14,004 nucleotides of DNA from an uncultured beta proteobacterium (lineage in GTDB: Bacteria; Pseudomonadota; Gammaproteobacteria; Burkholderiales; Rhodocyclaceae): positions 1 to 14,004 of the forward strand of contig CAIZKA010000094.1 of assembly GCA_903933395.1 (NCBI GenBank). Direction: 5' to 3'. Both the position numbers and the translations under genes were made by a program. This document shows, in pieces, positions 1-7,088 of this stretch (its first letter is position 1; each line of letters begins with the position of its first letter). Below the pieces are notes generated by a model that had not been told where the DNA came from, did not search any database, and was given only the letters and a program-made list of their open reading frames with translations.

Positions 1-924
1 ATGAGCTTCACCGAGTCGATCGCCGCCGGGCGCGCCTTCGTCGCCGGTGGCGATCCCCCGATCAACGCCAACCGGGAGCTGATCGCTACGGGTGCGGCCA
101 ATCTGGGCGGAGCGCTGTTCGGCGCCATGCCCGCCGGCGGCAGCACCTCGCAGACCGCTGTCGTGCGCGCGGCCGGCGCGTCCTCGCAGAAAGCGTCCCT
201 GGTCACTGCGGCAGCGGCCGCCGCGACCATGCTGCTGCTGGCACCGCTGTTGGGAATGCTGCCCAACGCCACGCTGGCGGCGGTGGTCATCGTCTATTCC
301 GTAGGGCTGATCCAGCCGGTCGAATTCGCCGCCATCCGCAAGGTGCGCACCATGGAATTCCGCTGGGCGGTAATCGCCTGTCTCGGCGTGCTGATTTTCG
401 GCACCCTGCAGGGCATCGTGGTGGCGATCATTGTGTCGCTGATCGGGCTGTCCAGCCAGGCCGCGAACCCGCGCGTCTGGGTCATCGGCCGCAAGCGCGG
501 CAGCGACGACGTGCTGCGTCCGCTCTCGCGCGAGCATCCCGACGATGAAACCTTTCCCGGCCTCTTGATCCTGCGGCCGGAAGGCCGCCTATTCTTCGTC
601 AATGCGCAGACCGTAGCGGACCGGATCAAGGCACTGATCGCGAAGCATCAGCCGCGCGTGCTCGTGCTGGACCTGAGCCGCGTGCAGGACGTCGAATACT
701 CGGCGCTGCAGATGCTCGTCGAAGGCGAGCAGCGATCCTCCGGGCAGGGCGTCACCCTGTGGCTGACCGGGCTGAATCCCGGCGTGCTGGAAATCGTGCG
801 GCATTCGGGGCTGGCGGAGCGGCTGGGCCGCGAGCGCATGCCCCACAATGCGCACGCGGCAATCGAGCAATTCCTGGCCATGCAGGCAGCGACAGGCAAC
901 ACAGCTCCGCACGCAACAGCCTGA
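1..924 (+). CDS. SulP family anion transporter with STAS domain, C-terminal part (5' end outside window)
   Basis: This is the C-terminal 307 residues of a SulP (SLC26-like) inner-membrane anion or sulfate transporter. The ESIAAGRAF region and the PAGGSTSQTAVVRAAGA segment are typical of the late membrane helices of SulP proteins. Hydrophobic segments follow at about residues 68-86, 88-104 and 121-150. A cytoplasmic STAS domain covers about residues 186-292, with the core LVLDLSRVQDVEYSALQML. Full SulP proteins have roughly 550-600 residues, so about 250 N-terminal residues are missing. The ATG at base 1 is most likely an internal methionine and not the start. The gene ends in TGA. The substrate cannot be read from the sequence: sulfate, bicarbonate and dicarboxylates are all transported by family members. 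It converges with the secreted-protein gene at 1195-1908. Confidence 0.9.
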   Translation: MSFTESIAAGRAFVAGGDPPINANRELIATGAANLGGALFGAMPAGGSTSQTAVVRAAGASSQKASLVTAAAAAATMLLLAPLLGMLPNATLAAVVIVYSVGLIQPVEFAAIRKVRTMEFRWAVIACLGVLIFGTLQGIVVAIIVSLIGLSSQAANPRVWVIGRKRGSDDVLRPLSREHPDDETFPGLLILRPEGRLFFVNAQTVADRIKALIAKHQPRVLVLDLSRVQDVEYSALQMLVEGEQRSSGQGVTLWLTGLNPGVLEIVRHSGLAERLGRERMPHNAHAAIEQFLAMQAATGNTAPHATA

Positions 925-1167
925 ACGGCGACGACGGTCCTGGTGGGCATGCGCGTTGGCCTGCACGTAGTCGGCGTCACTGCGCTGAATACCGCGCTCT
1001 AGAAGGCGCGCAAGACGCCAGACTAGCCGAGCGACTCGACTTCAGCAGCATTGATTATTGCGGCACGCGTCGTGCCCGAAAAGTCGGTGCCGGCGACACG
1101 GCGACCAGGGTGTCCTCGAATTCAATTCAGCGCGAAATCGCCAGATCGGACCCAAGATCACCCTGAT

Positions 1168-1191
1168 GCCTCTTCGCCCATAGGGCGAGGC
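1168..1191. terminator. Stem-loop between two convergent genes, possible terminator
   Basis: GCCT-CTT-CGCCC, loop ATA, GGGCGAGGC can fold into a 9-bp GC-rich stem with a 3-base bulge. It lies 3 bases past the stop codon of the minus-strand gene at 1195-1908 and in the 270-base convergent gap after sulP (925-1194). No T-tract follows on either strand, so a classical intrinsic terminator is not proven. I see no other gene or clear signal in 925-1167. Confidence 0.3.
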
Positions 1192-1194
1192 AGG

Positions 1195-1908
1195 CTAGTC
1201 GGAAAGAAACTCCACTTTCTGGAGAAATGCGCTGGCACCACCCCGGGTGTCCTTGGTGTTCATCTGAAAGGAAAAGCCCGTGACCGGTGGCAATGCCCCA
1301 GGCTCGAATTGGGAGTTGTAGATGGTGGCCAGATCTACGGTGGTGGTAACCAGGGTGCCAGCATCCGGTGCGCAGGGGTTGCAAACATATCGGCCGCCCT
1401 TCTTGAAGTACCTGGCCGTGTATATGCGCCCCGCCACCGCGTTGCGACTCAGAAACGGGCTGATGAAATACGGTGCATCGGGCAGAAAAGGCAACCCGCT
1501 GCCGATTTTTTTCGAACCAAACGAGATGACCACCGCAATGGGCACCCGGTAGTTGCCTTTTTCCCAGTCGGCTCCGTCCGGATACAGATTGACGCCCCAG
1601 GAGATACGCACGCTTTTTACATTGGGAATATTCGCTTCATGGATGAATAAACCCGCAAGGTTGTCGGTCGTCGCCAACACGAGACGGCGGTCCTTGAACT
1701 TCGCCTCGAGTTTTTTTGCATCCAGTTCGTACTGAAATCCTGATTTTTGCAGCCAGGGCCCGGCGTCACCGTCCGGCTCGGTGGAAAAATCAAAGGTATG
1801 AAGGACCGCGGCACCGGCCGGTGTGCCGGCAAGGGCCAGTAAATAGGCCATCTGGATTGCCAAAATACGGACGATGACGCTGAATCGACCGGAACTGGAA
1901 AGGCTCAT
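1195..1908 (-). CDS. Secreted DUF3047-like protein of unknown function
   Basis: The product has 237 residues. I chose the ATG at 1908 because AAGGTGA lies about 6 bases upstream and because a Sec signal peptide begins there: a hydrophobic core at about residues 11-27 and a likely cleavage after AGA at residue 33. An upstream in-frame start at 2109 would place this signal peptide internally. The mature part resembles the DUF3047 pattern as I remember it: AGLFIH near residues 85-90, SWGVNLYPDGAD at 103-114 followed by a hydrophobic strand ending in FG, and a C-terminal VTGFSFQMNTKDTRGGASAF at 209-228. The match to the family is my reading, not a search. A CNPC motif (Cys176, Cys179) could form a disulfide or bind metal. 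Base composition is visibly lower in GC than the his genes, with two T7 runs on the plus strand (A7 in the message), which hints at separate ancestry. No function is known. Confidence 0.75.
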   Translation of the reverse strand: MSLSSSGRFSVIVRILAIQMAYLLALAGTPAGAAVLHTFDFSTEPDGDAGPWLQKSGFQYELDAKKLEAKFKDRRLVLATTDNLAGLFIHEANIPNVKSVRISWGVNLYPDGADWEKGNYRVPIAVVISFGSKKIGSGLPFLPDAPYFISPFLSRNAVAGRIYTARYFKKGGRYVCNPCAPDAGTLVTTTVDLATIYNSQFEPGALPPVTGFSFQMNTKDTRGGASAFLQKVEFLSD

Positions 1909-2320
1909 GAACTCACCTTGCAATTTTGGGTTACCAAGTCGCCAGTGCTTGCATACCAACGCAGAAACTACCAAAGATGCGGCACGGCAGATCGCCACTG
2001 CTGAAATTCCCCGGTGATATCCGCCAGAGCCAATCCAGCGGCGCGTAGTAAGGGTAGCAAATCCAAAGAACCTTCGGAGAGTATGGCTGACGCCGGACGC
2101 CGCAGTCAACGCCGATGTCGGGCCGACGACACGACGATCCAGGCCGTAGCGGAATCAATCCGAAGGTGATCCAGATCAAAAAACAGGCCAGGAATTGCGC
2201 GTAGCCTTTGTGCAAAGGGATGGCGACGCTAGCCGCGGGGTGGGTGGGTTCTTTGTCGGTTAACATCAACCTGAGTCGCCTGGTCGATCGCAAGAGCGTT
2301 TCCGAAAACAGGAGCAAATC
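1909..2320. other. Divergent intergenic region between the DUF3047-like gene and ppk2
   Basis: These 412 bases separate two divergently read genes and must hold their promoters, unless the doubtful small ORF at 1931-2266 is real. I found no convincing pair of -35 and -10 hexamers in either direction and no obvious operator palindrome. The only clear signals are the Shine-Dalgarno sequences at its two ends: AAGGTGA on the minus strand just before 1908, and AGGAG at 2310-2314 before ppk2. Confidence 0.5.
1931..2266 (-). CDS. Doubtful small ORF with one possible membrane helix
   Basis: An open frame of 111 codons starts with ATG at 2266 and ends in TAA 22 bases before the start of the secreted-protein gene, which would fit a two-gene unit. 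The first 42 codons look reasonably coding and include a hydrophobic stretch, YAQFLACFLIWITFGLIPL, that could be a membrane helix. The remainder is rich in Cys, Trp and Arg and looks like a non-coding or shifted frame. Only a weak AGG lies just before the ATG. If the ORF is real, the ppk2 promoter would have to lie inside it. I do not recognise a family. It could also be a decayed remnant or pure chance. Confidence 0.25.
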   Translation of the reverse strand: MLTDKEPTHPAASVAIPLHKGYAQFLACFLIWITFGLIPLRPGSSCRRPDIGVDCGVRRQPYSPKVLWICYPYYAPLDWLWRISPGNFSSGDLPCRIFGSFCVGMQALATW

Positions 2321-3181
2321 ATGGCTGGCAAAAAAAAGAGCAAGGAAATTCAGGCAAGCGAGTCCACGGCAGAAGCGCTCGGCAACAAGGCCTACGAAAA
2401 AGAACTCAAGCGGCTGCATGTGGAACTGGTCAAGTTGCAGCAGTGGGTGGTACACAAGGGACTCAAGATCTGCATCGTCTTCGAAGGGCGCGACGGCGCC
2501 GGCAAGGGCGGCACCATCAAGGCGATCACCGAGCGGGTGAGTCCGCGTGTGTTCCGTGTCGTTGCCCTGCCTGCACCGACCGAACGCCAAAAGAGCCAGA
2601 TGTATGTCCAGCGCTACATCGGCCACTTTCCGGCGGCGGGCGAGATCGTGATCTTCGATCGCAGCTGGTACAACCGGGCGGGGGTGGAACGGGTGATGGG
2701 CTTCTGCACCCCCGAGCAGGCGAAGAGGTTCCTCGGCGGCGTGCCATTGGTGGAACGCGCGATGGTCGAGTCCGGAATCATCCTGCTGAAATACTGGCTT
2801 GAAGTCAGCCCCGAAGAACAGGAGCGCCGGCTGCGCGACCGCATCGATGACGGCCGCAAGATCTGGAAACTGACGTCGATGGACGTAAAGTCCTTCACCC
2901 GCTGGGACGACTACACGCAGGCGCGCGACGACATGTTTGCCGCCACCGATTCGTCGTGGGCGCCGTGGTTCGTCGCCCGCTCCGAGGACAAGAAGCGGGT
3001 GCGCCTGAACGTGATCAGCCACCTGCTGGAGCACGTGCCCTACAAAGAGGTTCCGGTCAAAAAGGTCACGCTGCCCAAGCGCAAGATCGGTCGCAGCAAA
3101 GCCGCCGACTATCCGTTCAAGTACGTTCCCGACTATCTCCCGGTCGCAGACGGTCCGGCAAAACGCGGGAGAAAAAAGTAA
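2321..3181 (+). CDS. ppk2: Polyphosphate kinase 2, class I
   Basis: The product has 286 residues, the usual size of a one-domain PPK2. PPK2 enzymes transfer phosphate between polyphosphate and nucleotides, and class I members mainly turn nucleoside diphosphates into triphosphates. The Walker A motif is GRDGAGKGG at residues 56-64 (Lys62). The Walker B and lid region is IFDRSWYNRAGVERVMGF at 111-128, including Asp113, Arg114 and Arg119. The KYWLEVS and RWDDYTQARDDMF blocks typical of the family follow at about 157-206. The C-terminus is lysine- and arginine-rich. The ATG at 2321 has AGGAG 6 bases upstream. Codons 4-6 form an A8 run. The next gene on the same strand starts after 32 bases, so the two are probably co-transcribed. 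Substrate preference (ADP or GDP) cannot be told from sequence alone. Confidence 0.93.
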   Translation: MAGKKKSKEIQASESTAEALGNKAYEKELKRLHVELVKLQQWVVHKGLKICIVFEGRDGAGKGGTIKAITERVSPRVFRVVALPAPTERQKSQMYVQRYIGHFPAAGEIVIFDRSWYNRAGVERVMGFCTPEQAKRFLGGVPLVERAMVESGIILLKYWLEVSPEEQERRLRDRIDDGRKIWKLTSMDVKSFTRWDDYTQARDDMFAATDSSWAPWFVARSEDKKRVRLNVISHLLEHVPYKEVPVKKVTLPKRKIGRSKAADYPFKYVPDYLPVADGPAKRGRKK

Positions 3182-3213
3182 CGGCAAGGTCCCGCCGCAC
3201 GAAGAGGCAGTAA

Positions 3214-4428
3214 ATGAAGACCCCTGCATCGGCAGCACCCGCAGGTTTTGATCTGCACCATCCGCCCGACTTCTCGCTGGTCCTGGGCGGACCACTCTTC
3301 CAGCTTTTGCGCCGGACGCATCTGGCCGACGATGCCCTGATGCTGGTGCGCCAGCGCATCATTGTTATCGCGCTGTTTGCCTGGCTGCCGCTTCTGCTGC
3401 TCTCTGCGCTGGAAGGAAACCTGTGGGGCGGCAATAGCCGCGTGCCGTTTCTGCTCGATATCGAGGTTCACGTCCGCTTCCTCGTGGCCTTGCCCCTGCT
3501 GATCCTTGCCGAGTTGGTGGTGCACCGGCGCATGCGCCCCCTGCTGCAGCAGTTTGACGAACGAAACCTGATTCCCGAGTACGCCATGGCGCGGTTCGAA
3601 GCGGCCATCACGTCGGCGTTCCGATTGCGCAACTCCGTGCTTGCCGAAGTGCTGCTGATCGCCTTCGTGTACGGGGTCGGTGTCCTGGTGATCTGGCGCC
3701 AGTACGTCGCACTCGACACGACGACGTGGTACGCGACACAGTTGGCAGGAGGCTCCGGGCTTTCACTTGCCGGAATGTGGTTCGGTTACGTCAGCCTGCC
3801 GATCTTTCAGTTTCTCCTGTGCCGCTGGTATTTCCGCCTGTTCATCTGGGCGCGCTTTCTTTGGCAGGTGTCGCGCATCGAACTGAGCCTGATTCCCACG
3901 CATCCCGATCACCTCGGCGGCCTGAGTTTCGTCTCCGGACAGATCTATGCCTTCACGGTCCTCGCCGTGGCCCATGGCGCATTGCTTGCCGGAAACCTTG
4001 CCAACCGCATTTTCTTCATGGGAGCCGCGCTGACAGACTTCAAGGCTGAAATTGCCATCGTGGTCATCTTCATGATGTTCCTGATTCTCAGCCCGCTACT
4101 GTTCTTCACGCCTCAGCTTGCCCAGGCGAAACGCAAGGGTTCGCGTGAATATGGCGTACTGGCCGAGCGTTACGTTCGCGAGTTCGATACCAAGTGGGTG
4201 CGTGGCGGCGCACCTGCCGATGAGCCGCTCCTTGGCAGTGCCGACATTCAGTCCCTTGCTGACCTGGGAAACAGTTTTTTGCTGGTCAAGGACATGCGCA
4301 TCGTGCCGATCAAAAGGGACGATCTGCTGCGGCTTGTGGGCGCCACGCTGGCGCCGATTGTGCCGCTGGCGCTGACCATGATGTCGCTTGAGGAACTGCT
4401 GAAAAAACTTTTCGGCGTCTTGTTCTAG
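3214..4428 (+). CDS. Polytopic inner-membrane protein of unknown function
   Basis: The product has 404 residues and about six or seven predicted membrane helices, at roughly residues 48-66, 86-104, 143-162, 187-207, 243-262, 279-298 and 373-391. A Shine-Dalgarno AGAGG lies about 6 bases before the ATG. A striking polar motif, IPTHPDHLGGLSF (227-239), sits in the loop before a helix, with clustered His230, Asp232 and His233 that could bind metal or act in catalysis. A hydrophilic domain of about 70 residues (302-371) lies before the last helix. I do not recognise a named family. It follows ppk2 with 32 bases between them, so a shared operon is likely and a link to polyphosphate or phosphate handling is conceivable, but this is context only. 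It converges with hisI, leaving 53 bases with no strong terminator. Confidence 0.85.
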   Translation: MKTPASAAPAGFDLHHPPDFSLVLGGPLFQLLRRTHLADDALMLVRQRIIVIALFAWLPLLLLSALEGNLWGGNSRVPFLLDIEVHVRFLVALPLLILAELVVHRRMRPLLQQFDERNLIPEYAMARFEAAITSAFRLRNSVLAEVLLIAFVYGVGVLVIWRQYVALDTTTWYATQLAGGSGLSLAGMWFGYVSLPIFQFLLCRWYFRLFIWARFLWQVSRIELSLIPTHPDHLGGLSFVSGQIYAFTVLAVAHGALLAGNLANRIFFMGAALTDFKAEIAIVVIFMMFLILSPLLFFTPQLAQAKRKGSREYGVLAERYVREFDTKWVRGGAPADEPLLGSADIQSLADLGNSFLLVKDMRIVPIKRDDLLRLVGATLAPIVPLALTMMSLEELLKKLFGVLF

Positions 4429-4481
4429 CGCACTTCCGCGAGGGAATGCACGCTGACCGGCCCATGCGCGGGCAAGGCCCG

Positions 4482-4895
4482 TCAATCCTGGGATTTAACC
4501 CCGTAAATAAGCTTCGGGTCCTTCAGCACCGGCTCGACGTCCTGCCAACCAGAGCTTTCGAGCCGGTTGAAAAAACAGCTGCGGCGACCGGTGTGGCAAG
4601 CGATGCCCCCGATCTGTTCAATCTTCAGCAGCACCACGTCCTTGTCGCAATCGACGCGCAGTTCCAGGACCTTCTGCGTATGGCCCGACTCCTCGCCTTT
4701 GTGCCAGAGGCGGCCACGCGAACGCGACCAATACACAGCGTGACCGGTTTCGGCCGTCAGCGCCAGTGCCTCGCGATTCATCCAGGCGAACATCAGCACT
4801 TCTCCAGTCACGGCGTCCTGCGCGATGGCGGGAACCAGACCCTGTGCATCCCACGCCACCTCGTCCAGCCATTGGCGGCCCTGCGGCGCGCTCAC
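4482..4895 (-). CDS. hisI: Phosphoribosyl-AMP cyclohydrolase
   Basis: HisI opens the adenine ring of phosphoribosyl-AMP, the third step of histidine synthesis, in the cytosol. The product has 137 residues, the size of a stand-alone cyclohydrolase with no fused HisE domain. Family blocks are EVLMFAWMN (32-40), AVYWSRSRGRLWHKGEESG (53-71) and DCDKD (82-86). Asp82, Asp84 and Asp86 fit the magnesium site and Cys83, Cys100 and Cys107 the zinc site known for the family. I chose the GTG at 4895 because it shares GTGA with the stop codon of hisF and has GAGGTG just upstream. The frame stays open further upstream into hisF, but there it is only a shadow. It is the last his gene of the cluster: hisE, which commonly follows in related bacteria, is absent. 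Confidence 0.92.
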   Translation of the reverse strand: MSAPQGRQWLDEVAWDAQGLVPAIAQDAVTGEVLMFAWMNREALALTAETGHAVYWSRSRGRLWHKGEESGHTQKVLELRVDCDKDVVLLKIEQIGGIACHTGRRSCFFNRLESSGWQDVEPVLKDPKLIYGVKSQD

Positions 4896-5650
4896 AAACG
4901 CACCTCGATGCCGCGACTGCGCATGTATTCCTTGGCCTGGCGCACGGTGAATTCGCCGTAGTGGAAGATGCTCGCCGCCAGCACGGCATCCGCGCGGCCT
5001 TGCGTGACGCCGTCGGCCAGATGCTGCAGCGTGCCGACACCGCCGCTGGCGATCACCGGAATCCCCACCGCATCGGCGACCGCGCGCGTCAGCGCAAGGT
5101 CGAAGCCGGCCTTGGTGCCGTCGCGATCCATGCTGGTCAGCAGGATTTCGCCGGCGCCCAGGCTTTCCACCTGCCGCACCCAGTCGATGGCGTCCAGACC
5201 CGTGTTCTTGCGTCCGCCGTGGGTGAACACTTCCCAGCGGCCGGGCGAGGTCTGCTTGGCATCGACCGCGACCACGATGCACTGCGCGCCGACCTTGGCC
5301 GACGCATCCGCGACCAGCTGCGGATTGTTCACTGCCGCCGTGTTCATGCTGACCTTGTCGGCGCCGGCGTTCAGCAGGCGGCGCACATCCTCGACCTGGC
5401 GCACGCCGCCGCCCACCGTGAGCGGGATGAACACCTGCGAAGCCACCGCTTCGACGATATGCAGGATGATGTCGCGGTCGTCGGAGCTGGCCGTGATGTC
5501 GAGGAAGGTGATTTCATCCGCACCCTGTTCGTCGTAGCGGCGGGCGATCTCGACCGGATCGCCGGCGTCGCGCAATTCGACGAAATTGATGCCCTTGACC
5601 ACGCGGCCGGCATTGACGTCGAGACAGGGAATGATGCGTTTGGCGAGCAT
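4892..5650 (-). CDS. hisF: Imidazole glycerol phosphate synthase, cyclase subunit HisF
   Basis: HisF forms a complex with HisH and uses ammonia from glutamine to turn PRFAR into imidazole glycerol phosphate and AICAR. The product has 252 residues, normal for the family. It shows MLAKRIIPCLDVNAGRVVKG at the N-terminus with catalytic Asp11, LTVGGGV (77-83), VVAVDAK with catalytic Asp130, EILLTSMDRDGT (168-179) and VIASGGVG (199-206), the phosphate-binding parts of a half-barrel pair. The ATG at 5650 is fixed by the family N-terminus. It lies 8 bases after the hisA stop, with no clear Shine-Dalgarno, so translation probably depends on coupling to hisA. Its stop codon overlaps the hisI start. Confidence 0.96.
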   Translation of the reverse strand: MLAKRIIPCLDVNAGRVVKGINFVELRDAGDPVEIARRYDEQGADEITFLDITASSDDRDIILHIVEAVASQVFIPLTVGGGVRQVEDVRRLLNAGADKVSMNTAAVNNPQLVADASAKVGAQCIVVAVDAKQTSPGRWEVFTHGGRKNTGLDAIDWVRQVESLGAGEILLTSMDRDGTKAGFDLALTRAVADAVGIPVIASGGVGTLQHLADGVTQGRADAVLAASIFHYGEFTVRQAKEYMRSRGIEVRL

Positions 5651-5658
5651 GGCCGACG

Positions 5659-6402
5659 TCAAAGCTTCGAGAGCTTGTCCGCCTCCGCCTGGGCCTTCTT
5701 GAAATCCAGGGTACCTTCGTAGATCGCACGCCCGGTAATCGCGCCCATGATGCCCTCGCCCTGCACCGCACACAGCGCCTTGACGTCCTTGAGGCAGGCA
5801 ATGCCGCCGCTGGCGATTACGGGGATGCGCAGCGCCTGCGCCAGCTTTACCGTGGCTTCGATGTTCACGCCGGAGAGCATGCCGTCGCGGCCGATGTCGG
5901 TATAGATCACGGCTTCGACACCATAGTCCTCGAATTTCTTCGCCAGGTCGACAACGTCGTGTCCGGTCATTTTCGACCAGCCGTCCACCGCCACCTTGCC
6001 CTCTTTCGCATCGAGGCCGACGATGATGTGGCCGGGAAATGCTCCGCAGGCATCGTGCAGGAAGCCGGGATTCTTGACCGCGGCGGTGCCGATGATGACA
6101 TAGGTGACACCGTCGTCGAGACAGCGTTCGATCGTGTCCAGATCGCGGATGCCGCCGCCCAGTTGCACCGGAATCTCGTCGCCGACTTCGCCGAGGATTG
6201 CCTTGATGGCGCTTTCGTTCTTCGGCTTGCCGGCAAAGGCGCCGTTGAGGTCGACCAGATGCAGGCGGCGCGCGCCCTTGCTTATCCAGTGTCGGGCCAT
6301 GGCCGCCGGGTCTTCGGAGAATACCGTGGCGTCTTCCATTGCGCCCTGCTTCAGGCGGACGCAGTGACCGTCCTTGAGATCAATCGCGGGTATGAGCAGC
6401 AT
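5659..6402 (-). CDS. hisA: Phosphoribosylformimino-AICAR ribotide isomerase HisA
   Basis: HisA converts ProFAR to PRFAR by an Amadori rearrangement, the fourth step of the pathway. The product has 247 residues, a normal length. The N-terminus MLLIPAIDLKDGHCVRLKQG carries catalytic Asp8. Other family blocks are VQLGGGIRDL (79-88), IIVGLDAKEG (126-135, Asp131 as second catalytic acid), YTDIGRDGMLSGVN (167-180) and VIASGGI (195-201). The ATG at 6402 is supported by this N-terminus. A long upstream open frame into hisH is a shadow. There is no visible Shine-Dalgarno sequence. The 40 bases before it (6403-6442) form the largest gap within the hisB-to-hisI group. Confidence 0.96.
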   Translation of the reverse strand: MLLIPAIDLKDGHCVRLKQGAMEDATVFSEDPAAMARHWISKGARRLHLVDLNGAFAGKPKNESAIKAILGEVGDEIPVQLGGGIRDLDTIERCLDDGVTYVIIGTAAVKNPGFLHDACGAFPGHIIVGLDAKEGKVAVDGWSKMTGHDVVDLAKKFEDYGVEAVIYTDIGRDGMLSGVNIEATVKLAQALRIPVIASGGIACLKDVKALCAVQGEGIMGAITGRAIYEGTLDFKKAQAEADKLSKL

Positions 6403-6442
6403 AGGGATGTGTCGGGATAGTGGGATGCCAGGGAGGCTCGGA

Positions 6443-7081
6443 TCAGGGGGTCCAGCGCATGAAATTGCCGAGCAGCCGCAATCCGGCCGTGGCACTTTTT
6501 TCCGGGTGAAATTGAACAGCGAAGATGTTAGCGCGGGCAACCGCACTGGTAAAGGGAATGCCGTAGTGGGTCGACCCGGCAACCACTTCCGGGCTTTCGG
6601 GTTCGACGTAGTAACTGTGCACGAAATAAAAGCGCGCACCGTCGTCAATGCCGTCCCAAAGCGGGTGCGCCTCAGCCTGCTGCACCTGGTTCCAGCCCAT
6701 GTGCGGCACCTTGAGGCGCGTGCCGTCTGGCGCCACCATGGCGGCGTTCGGAAAACGCGGCACGCGGCCGGGCAGGATCTCCAGGCCCGTGACATCGCCC
6801 TCCTCGGCATGGCCGAAGAGCATCTGCAGGCCGACGCAAATGCCTAGAAAAGGCTTTTCGGCGGCCGCGCTCACGACGGCCTGGCGCAAACCGCGCGCAG
6901 ACAACTCGCGCATGCAGTCCGGCATAGCTCCCTGCCCGGGGACCACGACACGGTCCGCCGCGGCTATCTCGGCGGCATCGGAACTGACGCGGACCTCGGC
7001 CTGCGGGGCGACGTGCTCGATGGCCTTGGCCACCGAGCGCAGGTTACCCATGCCGTAATCGACTACCACCACCGTGCTCAT
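6443..7081 (-). CDS. hisH: Imidazole glycerol phosphate synthase, glutamine amidotransferase subunit HisH
   Basis: HisH releases ammonia from glutamine and channels it to HisF. The product has 212 residues, typical of the class I glutaminase. VVDYGMGNLRSV (6-17) is the family N-terminus. VPGQGAMPDCM (47-57) carries the oxyanion-strand region. GICVGLQMLFG (80-90) holds the nucleophile Cys82. FAVQFHPEKS (187-196) holds His192 and Glu194 of the triad. The ATG at 7081 lies 7 bases after the hisB stop, with no clear Shine-Dalgarno, so coupling to hisB is likely. Confidence 0.96.
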   Translation of the reverse strand: MSTVVVVDYGMGNLRSVAKAIEHVAPQAEVRVSSDAAEIAAADRVVVPGQGAMPDCMRELSARGLRQAVVSAAAEKPFLGICVGLQMLFGHAEEGDVTGLEILPGRVPRFPNAAMVAPDGTRLKVPHMGWNQVQQAEAHPLWDGIDDGARFYFVHSYYVEPESPEVVAGSTHYGIPFTSAVARANIFAVQFHPEKSATAGLRLLGNFMRWTP

Positions 7082-7088
7082 GCAGGAT

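Noticed and set aside
991..1012. GCGC-type inverted repeat after sulP as its terminator.
   Set aside because: The stem is short, the loop is long and there is no T-tract.
1051..1650. A 199-codon open frame on the plus strand across the secreted-protein gene.
   Set aside because: It lies antisense to a gene with a signal peptide and a good ribosome binding site, and its translation shows no family motif.
1501..1720. Two A7 runs on the coding strand of the secreted-protein gene as programmed frameshift sites.
   Set aside because: No alternative frame with sensible protein content follows either run, and Lys-Lys codons explain them.
1931..3295. A 454-codon minus-strand open frame across ppk2.
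   Set aside because: Most of it is antisense to the clearly coding ppk2 gene. Only the part outside ppk2 (1931-2266) was kept, as a doubtful small ORF.
4459..4479. GC-rich inverted bits (GCCC-GGGC, GGCC-GGCC) between the membrane-protein gene and hisI as a two-way terminator.
   Set aside because: The stems are only about 4 bp, with no T-tract on either strand.
4482..5282. A 266-codon minus-strand frame that would extend HisI upstream.
   Set aside because: The upstream half overlaps conserved hisF in another frame. The GTG at 4895 gives the normal HisI length and a GTGA overlap.
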